DNA of 64,000 nt from Stenogyne calaminthoides (taxonomy: Eukaryota > Streptophyta > Magnoliopsida > Lamiales > Lamiaceae): contig JBBCBC010000031.1 in NCBI GenBank assembly GCA_037126765.1, positions 3,481,638-3,545,637 of the forward strand, given 5' to 3'. Below are positions 33,169-44,455 of the stretch, piece by piece. A program made the translations under genes and the position numbers. The notes under the pieces were generated by a model. The model ran no database searches, was not told the origin of the DNA, and saw nothing but the letters and a program-made list of their open reading frames with translations. Positions within the stretch are counted from its first letter, which is position 1. Each line of letters begins with the position of its first letter.

Positions 33169-33181
33169 TGGTATCAGAGCC
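33169..33181 (+). promoter_or_regulatory. primer-binding site of element C
   Basis: TGGTATCAGAGCC, complementary to plant initiator tRNA-Met, lies two bases after the 5' LTR. Confidence 0.92.
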
Positions 33182-34474
33182 TGGATTCGTGGATTATTGG
33201 CTCTGCCTGAAACATTTTCGTTTGTAGATATCGTTTCTATTTTGATCGTGTTTGAATCTGTTTCTCTATCGCAACCCTTTATTGTGTTTGTAATCGTTTT
33301 CCCACAAGATAAGAAGTGTGGGTAGTTATAGGCATTTTACATAGATCACTGTAATAGGATGCTTATTATTGTTGTAATTTGATTGTGATGGAGGTTGGAG
33401 GATAATATGGAAAACGGGCGATTAGGGTTAGGGTTATGGCCATTGGTGGGTTAAAACCGTTTTGGCCATAAATTTTGACTCGGTTGTCCGTTTTCCTATT
33501 ATAACCATGTTTCGGAAACGTCTCGAGGTCCTCTACAAATATAATAGATACGCCATGACCGCATATGGCGGGAGCTAATTAAATTTCATTGATGAAGTTT
33601 TCTGCCAGTTTAAGTCGGTGGACGTGAAATTGAGCCGTTTGCCTTGCACGGCCGATGCAAGGCATCCATCCGTGCCCTTCATTTATCATTGTAATAGCTT
33701 AGAATAGGCTGTTTTTGATAGTTTTACAAGGGGTTGCGATAGATGTGCATTTATTTATGCTTTTATTCATCGCTTCTTGTTTTGTGGTGGCATGCTTGTG
33801 TTTCTTTTCATGATATGCTATGCCTGTAAATAATCTTCATGTTACAAATGACTGAGTGATATAGATGTGAATTTTAATTAATTAATTGGCCTCCACAATT
33901 GGTCTTTAAGTAAGGTGTTTGTTGCTCATGGGACCTTGGAGTCTCCCCCTAATAGATGCAGCATTCACGAGCTTACTAGCTAAGACTTCTAGTCAAAATA
34001 TTTTATTCTTTAGATGAAGTGTGTGGTCCTCCCCAATGGACGTGTCACACATGAGTTCATCGGTAAAGAATAATTCAAGATAACTGTAGGGAATTGTTTG
34101 CTGGCGATGTGTTCTCTTGATGAGCTCGTCAATTGTGAATAGTGGTTCTTACAGTTAAATTGTGGTCATCACTTAGATGTGAATTTTAATATAACCCCCC
34201 AACGGGGTCCATGTTCTTATTCACATGGCCAGTTAGCTAAGGTCCGACTGTTGATTTCGTTCGTCAAAAGGATAGGTTGACGTGATATCGAAATCAAAGA
34301 CTGGGTATCTGGTTGACAAACACATACGTAAATGACCACCCTAACGTGGCTTGCGTGTGTGTTTGTTGGGCTGTTGGAGGTTGTATTAAATGTTGGTTTT
34401 GAAGGTTTCCAATATTTTATGCTTCAATTCATGTGATTTAATGCTTGCTTGCATTTTATTTATTTCAGATAATT
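33182..34474 (+). other. untranslated leader of element C
   Basis: About 1.3 kb between the primer site and gag. Frames are short and have no family resemblance. Nothing else is recognised. Confidence 0.6.
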
Positions 34475-34705
34475 ATGATGATGTCACTCAACCCGCTTTC
34501 GATTATTTTAAACCAAAATAAGCTTACTGGTCAGAATTATTTGGATTGGAAAAGAAATCTGGACATTGTCCTAGTTGCAAGTGAGTACACATTTGTGCTC
34601 AATACACCTGCTCCTGCCCCCTTGGAACCCGATTCCACTGAAGAGCAAAAGGAGGCTCATAAGAAGTGGCACAAGGCTAATGAGATGGCTCGTTGTTACA
34701 TTTTG
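34475..34705 (+). pseudogene. element C gag, N-terminal part
   Basis: It starts at one of three adjacent ATGs (34475, 34478, 34481); the third gives MSLNPLSIILNQNKLTG, the usual copia gag start. The frame runs to CYIL, where element D is inserted at the duplicated TTTTG (34701-34705). The rest of gag is at 39407. The segment contains the conserved NYLDWKRNLDIVL block. Confidence 0.88.
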
Positions 34706-35933
34706 TGATGGTCCCGGTGGGAAAACCTATTTTGCGCGTGCGGAAGCAAAACGTTTTATTTCGGTGCATATAAAAACAGGGGTGAGGGCAGAGTGTTTCC
34801 AATTTTTCTTTTAAGCACATATGTTGTGTTTTGCTTATAACTAGATGCATATGACAAGTATAAACATAAAGCAAAGAAACAACACAAAGAATATATAGTG
34901 GTTCGGACAACCATCCTACATCCACTCTCCCTCTCTAGGAAATTCCTTCAAACGGGACTTATCACCCTCCACGGATTGCTTATAGATATTTACTGAGCTC
35001 TCACTCGAATCGACTTATAACCCTCTCTCGGGTTCACCTCGGGACTTATCACCCTCCACGGGATTGCCTACAGATGTTTAACGAGTTCACACTCCAACGG
35101 GACTTATCACCCTCACTCGGGATTGCCTAACAACTACCTCACTTCACCACTGGGTTTGGGTTTGGTGTTGTCTCCAACTATGGTGAGATTTTTCCTTACA
35201 ATGGTTTAGCCTCAATGCTAAGGTTGGGAAAATCTCTCTAAGCTTATGATACATCGTGGGTTGCTTAGGTTGGGTTCTAGAACACTCTTTGAATATATTT
35301 GTATATCTACAGACTTGTGTTCTAGGGTGGGAATGCTTTGACTATAACGCTCTTTTGGGCTTTGTAGCATTTTGTGCATAATCTCCATGCATCCACACCG
35401 ATAATGAAGGAAGAACTTGTATTTATAGTGTGGATTTGAATGTTACCGTTTGGAGAGAATCACATTCAAATCCATACTATTCTTTGTAAGTTCTGCAGCT
35501 TTTTCAGTCTGGTTGTCTTCCTCTTTGTTGGTCCACGCCACCTGGATTCCAACGGCTATATTCCTCAGCTTCAGTGCCTCGGAACATTCAGATATACTGA
35601 GCATTCAGTACATTACTGAGTCTTTAGTAATTACTTGTGCCTTGATTTCTCTCGAGTCTTCGTGTTCTCTGAGTCTTCGTGTTCTCTCGAGTCTTCGTGT
35701 TCTCTCGAGTCTTGATTCTCGAGATCCCACCGAGTCTTGATATCTCGATTTCTTCGAGTCTTGAAACTAACCTGTTCTATATCTGCCGACTATACACGGT
35801 GCAGATAATATCCTGAACATTCTAAAACTGAATCCTGACCCATCTATCAAGATTATCCTGAGCATGTCATACTCAGGGGTTTTGGGATCTTAATCAAAAT
35901 CATATAATCTTTTATTAAATTCATCTCCCAACA
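34706..35933 (-). repeat. 3' (left) LTR of element D
   Basis: Plus-strand view: begins TGATGGTCCCGGTGGG, ends CATCTCCCAACA. It has a minus-strand TATA box in ACTATAAATACAAG near 35424-35411. Inside are three diverged units around GGGACTTATCACCCTCCACGG (34955-35125) and a run of short repeats of the type CTCGAGTCTTCGTGTT (about 35649-35712). Confidence 0.9.
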
Positions 35934-35951
35934 ATTTCCCCCTTTTTGATG
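35934..35951 (-). promoter_or_regulatory. polypurine tract of element D
   Basis: The minus strand reads CATCAAAAAGGGGGAAAT immediately before the LTR start TGTTGGGAG. The same 18-mer occurs at the left LTR of element E (56086-56069). Confidence 0.88.
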
Positions 35952-37165
35952 ATGCCAAAACCTATCTTGTTACAAACATATAACCTATACTCTGGTTTCA
36001 GTTTATCCTATTACAAGATTGGTTTTGTCTCTCAATAATTACTTCAGCAATGAATCTCCCAACAATTTCATCACCAAACAACAGTAATCAGGCATATCAA
36101 ATAAAAAGACATGTAAAATAAGATAATGAGATATTATCTTTTGAGCATAATGATAAATCTTCATTGATGATAAGTGTACCATTACAGATTACAATGAATT
36201 TATCGAACAAAATCAAAAAGACAAAAATTTAAAGAATTACAAAATCTTCTGAGTCTTGGTCTTCAGTCTTCTGTCTTCAGCTCGGCTCCTCATTACTTCT
36301 TCAACGGACTTTGTCTGATCAGGCATACTGACACTTCATGCTAACTGAGTTCAGTTTCTTCTGTCTTCAGACATCTTGATCCTCAGGTCTTTTGACCTAT
36401 CTTCGAGTCTCGATTTCACTTTACTTCTTCGAGCCTCGGATCACTTTTTACCCAAGCTTATCTCGATTTCTTCTTTTGCCCGATCCGATTAGCTCGACTC
36501 ATCGATCAACACATCTTTAGATCAATATATCAGAATAGCATCAGGTCATTATATCAGGTTAGCATATCAGGTTTATCATATCTGATCTCGATCACGTCTG
36601 ATCTTGATCAGTCTCTTTTGCTCATCTTCTGATTTGCAACTTTCTCTTCTGATTTGTTGGCTTTTAGCTTTTCTTCACTTCTGGTTTATTGCACAGCTCA
36701 TCATTTGAACTCATCTAACTTATTTGATCTCGATCAGTCTCGTCTGTTAGCCATGTCTTGATCTTGATCATCTACTTTTGATTCTGTGAGTTCCCCCTCA
36801 AGTAGAAGTTCCCCTTTCAACTGATATAGACCGATATATCTGATTTGGTGAAGTTTTCAAGCTCAGCTGATTTTCTTCATTTGATCAGCTTTGTATGTAA
36901 TCAGATTTTTGTTGACCTAATCTGATTCTCCTCAGGTTAAGCTAATTCTTGGAAAGTGTTACTGCCAAAACTTAGTCTAGAGTAGTAGCCTCTATTCCCT
37001 AAGTTGGTGCGATTTGACATGTGTAGATATTGTCTGACACTCTCGATATATCAATCCGCCGTAACTTTATCCAATTATCGGTCGCGTGATTTCTACACGC
37101 TGTCCTTGCGATGCAAATTTTTCTAAAAAGGCTTTGAGAACTCAAATTTGCATCTGCACCCTTGC
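35952..37165. other. non-coding interior of element D, 5'-ACTTCT/TGATC-rich
   Basis: No gene. The sequence is rich in short reiterated words (GATCAG, TTCTTC, CTGAT). The part from about 36600 on is alignable with 60000-60540 in element E, for example around CAAAACTTAGTCTAGA and TATTCCCTAAGTTG. Confidence 0.65.
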
Positions 37166-37925
37166 TTGGCCTCTATAAATTGGACCAATATTTTACACGA
37201 CATAACTCATTCACCATACTTATCTTCTTTGTAGAATCATGTATCCTGGTGAACCCTTGTTTCCGGTGAGACTTCCGGCAAACATCTTTACCCCCTTTTC
37301 CATGATTTCATCTTCTCAAATCAACCCTGTGTGTCCCTTTTTGAGGTTCTCGTCGTCATCAAAGATTTCTCATACAATCGTTGCTAAGCTTCTCTACCAT
37401 CAGGGTGGCGGATCCGCTGTCGCAACTGAGAAGACACTTCTCCTAATTGTATGCACCTTGTGTGTCTTTCTGGATGACGTAACCAGCATCAGCAGACTCA
37501 GTCTGAAAATGAACGTGAGTTTGATATGCGATCTTGATCAGACAACAGCTGATCTTCTTATATCAACTCACCATTTAACAGCTGGAGAGCCCACTGACTC
37601 TTTCTTAGGGCTCCTGGCTTAAAAATCCTATCAAGGCCGCTCTCACTCCATTGGAGAGTCCATCACTTCTTGGCATAGGATTACCTTTCAAAGCCTCCCT
37701 CCTCCTTAAGTGGGGAAAATGAGAGCATGAGATCTTAAAATCTCTCTCTCCTCCTCTTAATCACTACCCTGTAGATCGGGTTTGGGTTTGGATGAAGGTT
37801 TAGGGTTATGGCTTAAAGGTTTAGGGTTTAGAGTTATGTATTGACCTCCAGGTTCTCTTGCATTTGTAACTTGTAATGTAACCTGACCTTCGGGTCTTTA
37901 TCAATGAAAAGTTCTATTATTCCAT
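37166..37925 (+). other. antisense transcription-unit-like module in element D
   Basis: Read on the plus strand (antisense to D): a TATA-like CTCTATAAATTGG (37171-37183), about 30-40 bp later CATTCACCATACTTATCTTC, then an ATG at 37239 with a 127-codon frame. At the end come TTTAGGGTT-type motifs (37797-37831), a GACC-TTCG-GGTC hairpin (37885-37896) and CAATGAAAA. The same blocks in the same order recur in element E (60560-61345). In E the frame after the ATG closes within about ten codons, so conservation is of the flanking signals more than of a protein. Confidence 0.5.
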
Positions 37926-38041
37926 TGTTGTGTAAAACTTTATGTTTCCTTGATACCACTTGTTGGTATCAGATCAGAGACAGGTTTTAAAAATAGATCT
38001 GCTCAGGTGATTACATTGAAGAAGTAATCTTTTGAGCACCT

Positions 38042-38053
38042 GCTCTGATACCA
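38042..38053 (-). promoter_or_regulatory. primer-binding site of element D
   Basis: The minus strand reads TGGTATCAGAGC next to the right LTR. A second TGGTATCAGA-like sequence lies at about 37965-37974 in a small inverted repeat (GATACCACTTGTTGGTATC). Confidence 0.88.
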
Positions 38054-38055
38054 CT

Positions 38056-39282
38056 TGATGGTCCCGGTGGGAAAACCTATTTTACGCGTCTTATGAAGCA
38101 AAAATGTTTTATTTCGGTGCATATAAAAAAAACAAAAGGTGAGGGCAGTGTTTTCCAATTTTTTCTTTTTAAGCACATATGTTGTGTTTTTGCTATAACT
38201 AGATGCATATGACAAGTATAAACATAAAGCGAAAGAAACAACACAAAGAATATATAGTGGTTCGGACAACCGATCCCTACATCCACTCTCCCTCTCTAGG
38301 GAAATTCCTTCAAACGGGACTTATCACCCTCCACGGGATTGCCTATAGATATTTACCGAGCTCTCACTCGAACTGGACTTATAACCCTCTCTCGGGTTCA
38401 CCTCGGGACTTATCACCCTCCACGGGATTGCCTACAGATGTTTAACGAGTTCACACTCCAACGGGACTTATCACCCTCACTCGGGATTGCCTAACAACTA
38501 CCTCACTTCACCACTGGGTTTGGGTTTGGTGTTGTCTCCAACTATGGTGAGATTTTCCCTTACAATGGTTTAGCCTCAATGCTAAGGTTGGGAAAATCTC
38601 TCTAAGCTTATGATACATCGTGGGTTGCTTAGGTTGGGTTCTAGAACACTCTTTGAATATATTTGTATATCTACAGACTTGTGTTCTAGGGTGGGAATGC
38701 TTTGACTATAACGCTCTTTGGCTTTGTAGCATTTTGTGCATAATCTCCATGCATCCACACCTGATAATGAAGGAAGAACTTGTATTTATAGTGTGGATTT
38801 GAATGTTACCGTTGGAGAGAATCACATTCAAATCCATACTATTCTTTGTAAGTTCTGCAGCTTTTTCAGGCTGGTTGTCTTCCTCTTTGTTGGTCCACGT
38901 CAGCTGGATTCCAACGGCTATATTCCTCAGCTTCAGTGCCTCGGAACATTCAGATATATCTTGAGCATTCAAGACATTCTTGAGTCTTTAGTAATTCTTG
39001 TGCCTTGATGTTCTCTCGAGTCTTCGTGTTCTCTCGAGTCTTGTGTTCTCTGAGTCTTGGGTTCTCGATCCTCATCGAAGTCTTGATATCTCGGTTTCTT
39101 CATCGAGTCTTGAAAACTAACTGTTCTATATCTGCCGACTATACACGGTGCAGATAATATCCTGAACATTCTAAAACTGAATCCTGACCCATCTATCAAG
39201 ATTATCCTGAGCATGTCATACTCAGGGGTTTTGGGATCTTAATCAAAATCATATAATCTTTTATTAAATTCATCTCCTAACA
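38056..39282 (-). repeat. 5' (right) LTR of element D
   Basis: 1,227 bp, highly similar to 34706-35933, with small indels and the same internal tandem units. On the minus strand it starts TGTTAGGAG and ends CCGGGACCATCA. The minus-strand TATA box is repeated near 38791-38778. Confidence 0.9.
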
Positions 39283-39401
39283 ATTTCCCCCTTTTTGATG
39301 ATGCCAAAACCTATCTTGTTACAAACATATAACCTATACTCTGGTTTCAGTTTATCCTATTATAAATTCATATAATCTTTTATTAAATTCATCTCCCAAC
39401 A
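39283..39401 (-). repeat. extra terminal segment of element D (interior piece plus LTR tip)
   Basis: Between the complete right LTR and the target duplication lie 119 extra bases. About 82 copy the interior next to the left LTR (35934-36015, including the polypurine tract). The last 37 or so copy the LTR tip ending CATCTCCCAACA. The element boundary is certain because TTTTG follows directly. Confidence 0.9.
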
Positions 39402-39406
39402 TTTTG

Positions 39407-40126
39407 GCATCGATGTCAAATGTTTTACAACAGCAACATCAAAATATGCCTAATGCCGCAGATATGATGTTGAGCCTAAAAGAGTTTTTTGGTGAGAAAG
39501 ATAGGGCTGCCCGTTTTGAGGCTATGAGGAGCATTATGTCAACCTCTATGCCAGAGGGAGCGTCCGTGAGGGACCACTGTCTAAAGATGATGGAATATCT
39601 GAATGAGATAGAGGTCCTCGGAGGAGAAATCGATGGTAATACCAAGATCGATATAATCCTGAACTCGCTCCCAAAGTCTTTTGAAAACTTCCGTTTAAAT
39701 GTGATCATGAGTAAGAAGGACTATACCATAGCCGAGCTTCTTGCAGAATTGATCACTGCGGAAGGTCTCATGGGTAAGGGTAAAGGACCACATGCTCATG
39801 TTTCTGTTCAAGCTGGATTTTCTTCGTCTAAGGGTGGGAAGAAGAAAAGGCCTTTACAGAAAAAGGGTAGTGGAAGCAGTGGGAGTAAGAAAGTGGCACC
39901 TTCTGGTGGCGTGAAAAAGCCAAAAGGCAAATGCTTCAAATGCAACCAGACAGGACACTGGAAGTCTGATTGTCCTCTCCTGAAAAAAGACAACTTTGAT
40001 ACGTCTCTTGCTCTGGTTGTTGAAACATGTTTCGCGGCTTGTTCTACCTTTTCTTGGGTAGTAGATACAGGAGCCACTATCATGTTTGTTATACCTTGTA
40101 GGGGTTTCTGCAGACAAGGCAACTGA
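39407..40126 (+). pseudogene. element C gag C-terminal part and protease start
   Basis: It continues the frame left at 34705 with ASMSNVL. It has the copia gag block LNSLPKSFENFRLN, a basic linker, the zinc knuckle CFKCNQTGHWKSDC (about 39932-39973) and the protease site WVVDTGAT (about 40056-40079). A frame change directly after the protease site, plus a TAG in the other frame, break the link to pol. Confidence 0.88.
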
Positions 40127-40149
40127 GTGAGGGCGAGATTACTTTCAGT

Positions 40150-43110
40150 TTGGACAATCTTTGCAATGATGAGATGGTTGAAGTGGGAGATGTGCACTTG
40201 TGTTTTTCTAATTCTGTTTTAGTATTAAAGAACGTTTTATACGTGCTGATTTTTTGGAAGAATTTAATTTCAGTATCGAAGTTATTTATGGATGGATGCT
40301 CAGTTGTTTTTAATGTCAAATTTGTTATTATGAGAAATGACTCTTTAATCTGTTCTGGCGCGTTAGAAAATAATCTTTATACTATTACTTGTGCATACAA
40401 TACTGTGACTGGAGCTCATTCATCGTCATCATCAAAAAAGAGAAAAGAACCTTTTAAGCTGAATCAAACATACCTTTGGCACCTAAGGTTGGGTCATGCC
40501 AATCTGAGAAGGATTCAAAGACTGGTTAGTAGTGGGGTTTTGGAGTCTCTCCAAGTGGAACCATTCTCAGTCTGCGAATCCTGTTTGGAAGGCAAGATGA
40601 CCTCGAGGCCTTTTAAGGCCAAGGGGAATAGGGACAATGGTGTGTTGGAAATGATTCACTCTGATTTGTGTGGACCCATGTCTGTTCAAGCTAGAGGTGG
40701 TTTTGAGTATTTCGTCACTTTCATTGACGATTACTCAAGATATGGATATATCTACCTGATGCTCCACAAGTCTGAATGCTTTGGCAAGTTCAAAAAATGT
40801 AGAGCAGAAGTGGAGAACCGTCATGGTAAAAGTATTAAATCACTACGATCTGATCGTGGTGGCGAATATCTTAGCAATGAATTTAGGCAACACTTATTAG
40901 AGAACGGGATTACATCCCAGCTCACTGCGCCTGGTACTCCCCAACAAAATGGAGTGGCTGAGGGGAGGAATAGAACTCTATTGGAGATGTTGAGATCGAT
41001 GATGAGTTATGCTTCATTACCCACCTCCTTTTGGGGATATGCCTTGGAAACGGCAGCGTACCTTCTAAATTACGTACCTTCTAAAGCAGTTCCAAAAACT
41101 CAAATCGAATTGTGGTCTGGGCGAAAGCCTAGTCTAAACCACATTCGGATTTGGGGTTGTCCAGCACATGTTCTGAATAAGGAAGCTGATAAGTTGGCAC
41201 CTAGAACTGAAGTACAGCTATTTGTAGGATACCCTAAAGGAACAAAAGGTGGTTATTTTTATAGTCCTAATGATCAGAGGGTGATGGTGAGTACCAATGC
41301 TCGGTTTTTAGAGGAAGACTATATGAATGAGCATAAGTCCAACAGTGAAATCATTCTAAATGAGTTGAGGGGAGACAATGGCACACCAAGTGTGCAAGAG
41401 GAAATACCACAAGAGACTGCACAACGTGGTTACTCTGATGAACCCTTGTATACATTGCCTCGTCGTAGTGGGAGGGTTGTTCGTCAACCTAATCGTTTCA
41501 TATTTTTGGAAGAGTCTGCGGACTTGATTCCAGATGATGAACATGATGATAACGATCCCTGGACTTACAAAGAGGCACTTCAAGACAAAGATGCAGAGTC
41601 TTGACACAAATCTATGGATTCAGAGATTGAACCCATGGATGCTATGGAAGTGTATGACCTAAGTGAACTTCCCCACGACAAAAAAGTCGTTGGGTGCAAG
41701 TGGGTCTACAGACGTAAGAGAGAATCTGATGGGCATATTATTGCTTTTAAAGCACGGTTGGTGGCAAAGGGTTTTACCCAGAAAGAAGGAATCGACTATG
41801 ACAAAACATTTTCACCAGTAGCCATGCTAAAGTCGATCCAGATTCTCTTATCCATAGCCAATCACATGAACTACGAGATTTGGCAAATGGATGTCAAGAT
41901 AGCTTTCCTTAATGGAGAGTTGGATAAGGACATCTATATGCAGCAACCCGAGGGTTATGTGAAGAAAGGCCAAGAGTATTTAGTCTGGAAGCTGAAAAAG
42001 TTTCTTTATGGGCTGAAGCAAGCTTCCAGGTCTTGGAACATTCGTTTTGATGAGGTGATCAAATCTTTTGGATTTGAACAATGTCAAAATGAAATTTGTG
42101 TGTACAAGAAGAGTAACAGAGACGTAGTGGTATTCTTGGTACTGTACGTAGATGATATTCTTCTTAATGGCAACAATGTGAAAGTATTATCAGACGTATA
42201 GGTGTGGCTTTCAGAGCAGTTTCAAATGAAGGATATGGGAGAAGCATCGTACATTCTTGGTATTAAGGTCATTCGTGATCGGAAAAAGAGAATGTTGTGT
42301 TTATCTCAAGCATCTTACATTGATACTGTGGTTGCTCGTTTTAGCATGCAAAACTCCAAGAAGGGCTTACTACCTTCCAGACATGGAGTTCCCCTATCTA
42401 AGGATATGTTTCCTGAGACACAGAAGGAGATAGAGGAAATGGCTAAGGTTCTTTATGCATCAGCTGTAGGAAGCCTTATGTGTGCAATGCTGTGTACGAG
42501 GCCTGATATTTGCTATGCAGTTGGCATGGTAGCGAGATATCAGTCTAACCCTGGTCAAGGGCATTGGATAGCTGTCAAGCACATTCTCAAGTATCTGAAA
42601 AGGACTCGAGATTATGCGCTGGTATACCAGTCAGACAACATGATTCCTTTTGGTTATACCGATTCAGATTTCCAAGCTGATCGAGATGAACGGAAGTCTA
42701 CCTCGGGTTATGTGTTTATGCTGGGAGGCAGAGCCATATCTTGGAGAAGTGTAAAGCAGAAATGCATTGCGGACTCCACTATGGAAGCCGAGTACGTAGC
42801 TGCCTCAGAAGCTGCTAAAGAGGTTGTCTGGCTACGTAGTTTCTTACTGGACCTAGGGGTTTTTGAGAGTATGCCGAGGTGTATCACCATTTATTGTGAT
42901 AACGCGGGTGCAATGGCAAACTCGAAAGAACCTAGAGCCCACAAAGCAAGTAAACACATAGAGCAGAAGTACCACATTATACGAGATATCGTAAATCGAG
43001 GAGACGTGGTTGTGGCTAAGATTGCATCGTTGGACAACCTGGCTGATCCTTTCACAAAGACTCTGGCAATAAAAGTCTTTGAGAAACATGTAGAGGGTCT
43101 TGGTTTATGA
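40150..43110 (+). pseudogene. element C pol: integrase, reverse transcriptase, RNase H
   Basis: Integrase: WHLRLGHANLRRI with the CESCLEGKM zinc pair, then catalytic Asp (40663), Asp (40852) and Glu (40960), exactly the D-35-E spacing. A TGA at 41602 separates it from reverse transcriptase, with WQMDVKIAFLNG and the YVDD box (42145-42156). A TAG at 42199 follows. The RNase H part has GYTDSDFQADRDERKSTSGY, ADSTMEAEYVA and ADPFTKTL. Apart from these stops and the break near 40080 the order and length are normal for copia. Confidence 0.9.
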
Positions 43111-43199
43111 TGTATTACAGCTAGAATTTAGTATAAGTGGGAGAATTGTTATGGCTTCATGTGTATACTAAAAGTTTAGCTTTAGTATAAGTGGGAGAT
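43111..43199 (+). promoter_or_regulatory. polypurine tract region of element C, duplicated
   Basis: TTTAGTATAAGTGGGAGA occurs twice (about 43127 and 43181), the second directly before the LTR. Between them lies a degraded copy of the LTR tip (TGTGTATACTAAAAGTTTAG, compared with the LTR's TGTGTATACTGTAAAG). Confidence 0.8.
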
Positions 43200-44455
43200 T
43201 GTTTGTGTATACTGTAAAGGAAACTTTTAGTGAGCTTTTGTGGATGTATATTCAATTTCCTTATTATCTGAAATAAATGGTTTTTCACATTATTGCATTC
43301 TTATAAATTGCTTATGTGTCTGCTTATCTTATATTGTAGACAATGTGGTGGGTTTGTAGTCACACAGAAGATCACATCGTCAAGTTCCTTATAAGATATA
43401 AACAATATTCATAACTGAGATAGTTCTGGATATAACTATTGGTTTAAGTTGTAGTATAAACTTGTTGGTGGTTTGTCTTGGCCATTAGTTTATACTAGTG
43501 CGCTAAGTCGCATTGAATGGGTCACAGATAAGACATGTTCTTCTATTCTGATTGTTATGAAGAACTAGAGGTCTTGGTGACTTTTATTATTCTTAACCAT
43601 AAGTGTGGTATTTAGATATGTGGGGTGCTTGTTCACTGCTTTGATTTACTATAGGTGAGAATCTTGGTAGATATCTCATACTTCGTATTTTGGGTAGTGA
43701 CATCACTCGCATGATATCTATTTATTGTCATTGGGGCACCGTGTCCTGGACATCCAGGATGATGACGTCCCCTTGAGGAAACTCATAAAGGATTGTCGTA
43801 TTAAACCCTGCAGGTGGATTTAATTCGTACGACAACAAGATTGAGTGGTACTACTCAAGGAATAATAGATATTAATTAATTAAAGCAGTCAAAAGCTTTA
43901 ATAATTAATGGATGTGCGATATCTTTAACACGGGGAATTATAAAGTCTAATAGAAGTCCTGATTCAGTTTGGAATAGGACGGGAGTGCAACATTAATTTT
44001 CTAGTGGGATGAATTAATGCTCTCGGGCCAAATTAATGTTCTGGGCTGAACATAAGATTATTTGGGCCCGGAAGAAGCCCAAACCCTATACCTTCTAATG
44101 GATTCCTAGTCTGGCCCACGAAACCTGAGGAGTATAAATAAAGGGGCTTGGTTTCGTCTAAAACCCTAAGCACACGAAATCTGAAAATGCAGCAGCCGGG
44201 CAATTAGGGTTTATGCAGAAACGAAACAGGAGGCATCCTCTCCACGTTCGATACATTACTGTCCTCTCGGCATTCAGACGAGGCTGGGAAAGAGACTAAA
44301 AGATCTGTAGTGGAATCAACGCCTCGATCTTCAAGGGTAATGAATCTAAACCTTTTGCTTTAGACGCATGTTTAGGTTTTAATTTTAATATGTATACCTT
44401 TGGCATCAAATAAGGATCCTGGGTGACGGATCGCCTTCACCGGCGTGATCCATCA
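43200..44455 (+). repeat. 3' LTR of element C
   Basis: It starts TGTTTGTGTATACTG and ends GTGATCCATCA, the same length as the 5' LTR. It keeps the TATA box in GAGTATAAATAAAGG near 44130. Confidence 0.92.

Larger units (their letters stand above)
34706..39401 (-). mobile_element. non-autonomous LTR element D
   Basis: It is inserted in the gag gene of C with the exact 5-bp duplication TTTTG (34701-34705 and 39402-39406). It is oriented minus: the primer site (TGGTATCAGAGC, 38053-38042) lies inside the right LTR and the polypurine tract (AAAAAGGGGGAAAT) inside the left LTR. The 2.1-kb interior has no gag or pol. Its interior is related to the spacer of element E between RNase H and the extra ORF (60000-61400), and the polypurine tract is identical to E's. 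D is thus best read as a deletion derivative of an E-like element. Confidence 0.88.
31911..44455 (+). mobile_element. Ty1/copia element C, both LTRs present
   Basis: LTRs of equal length, 31911-33166 and 43200-44455 (1,256 bp each), enclose gag-pol. By eye they differ at about 45 positions (about 3.6%). The target duplication is GATAT/GTTAT (31906-31910, 44456-44460), one base different, and the right copy fits the element B reading frame. Gag is interrupted by element D. Pol has three in-frame stops, so the copy is non-autonomous now. Confidence 0.93.

Noticed and set aside
35640..35715. CRISPR-like array of short repeats
   Set aside because: The units are contiguous, degenerate LTR tandem repeats without spacers, in plant DNA.
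37239..37622. 127-codon plus-strand frame in element D as a protein gene
   Set aside because: The homologous position in element E closes after about ten codons, so the frame is not conserved between the two copies available. The surrounding signals are reported instead.
37770..37840. Interstitial telomere repeat
   Set aside because: Only a few scattered TTTAGGG motifs are present, not a run. They are better seen as telo-box-like motifs of the D/E module.
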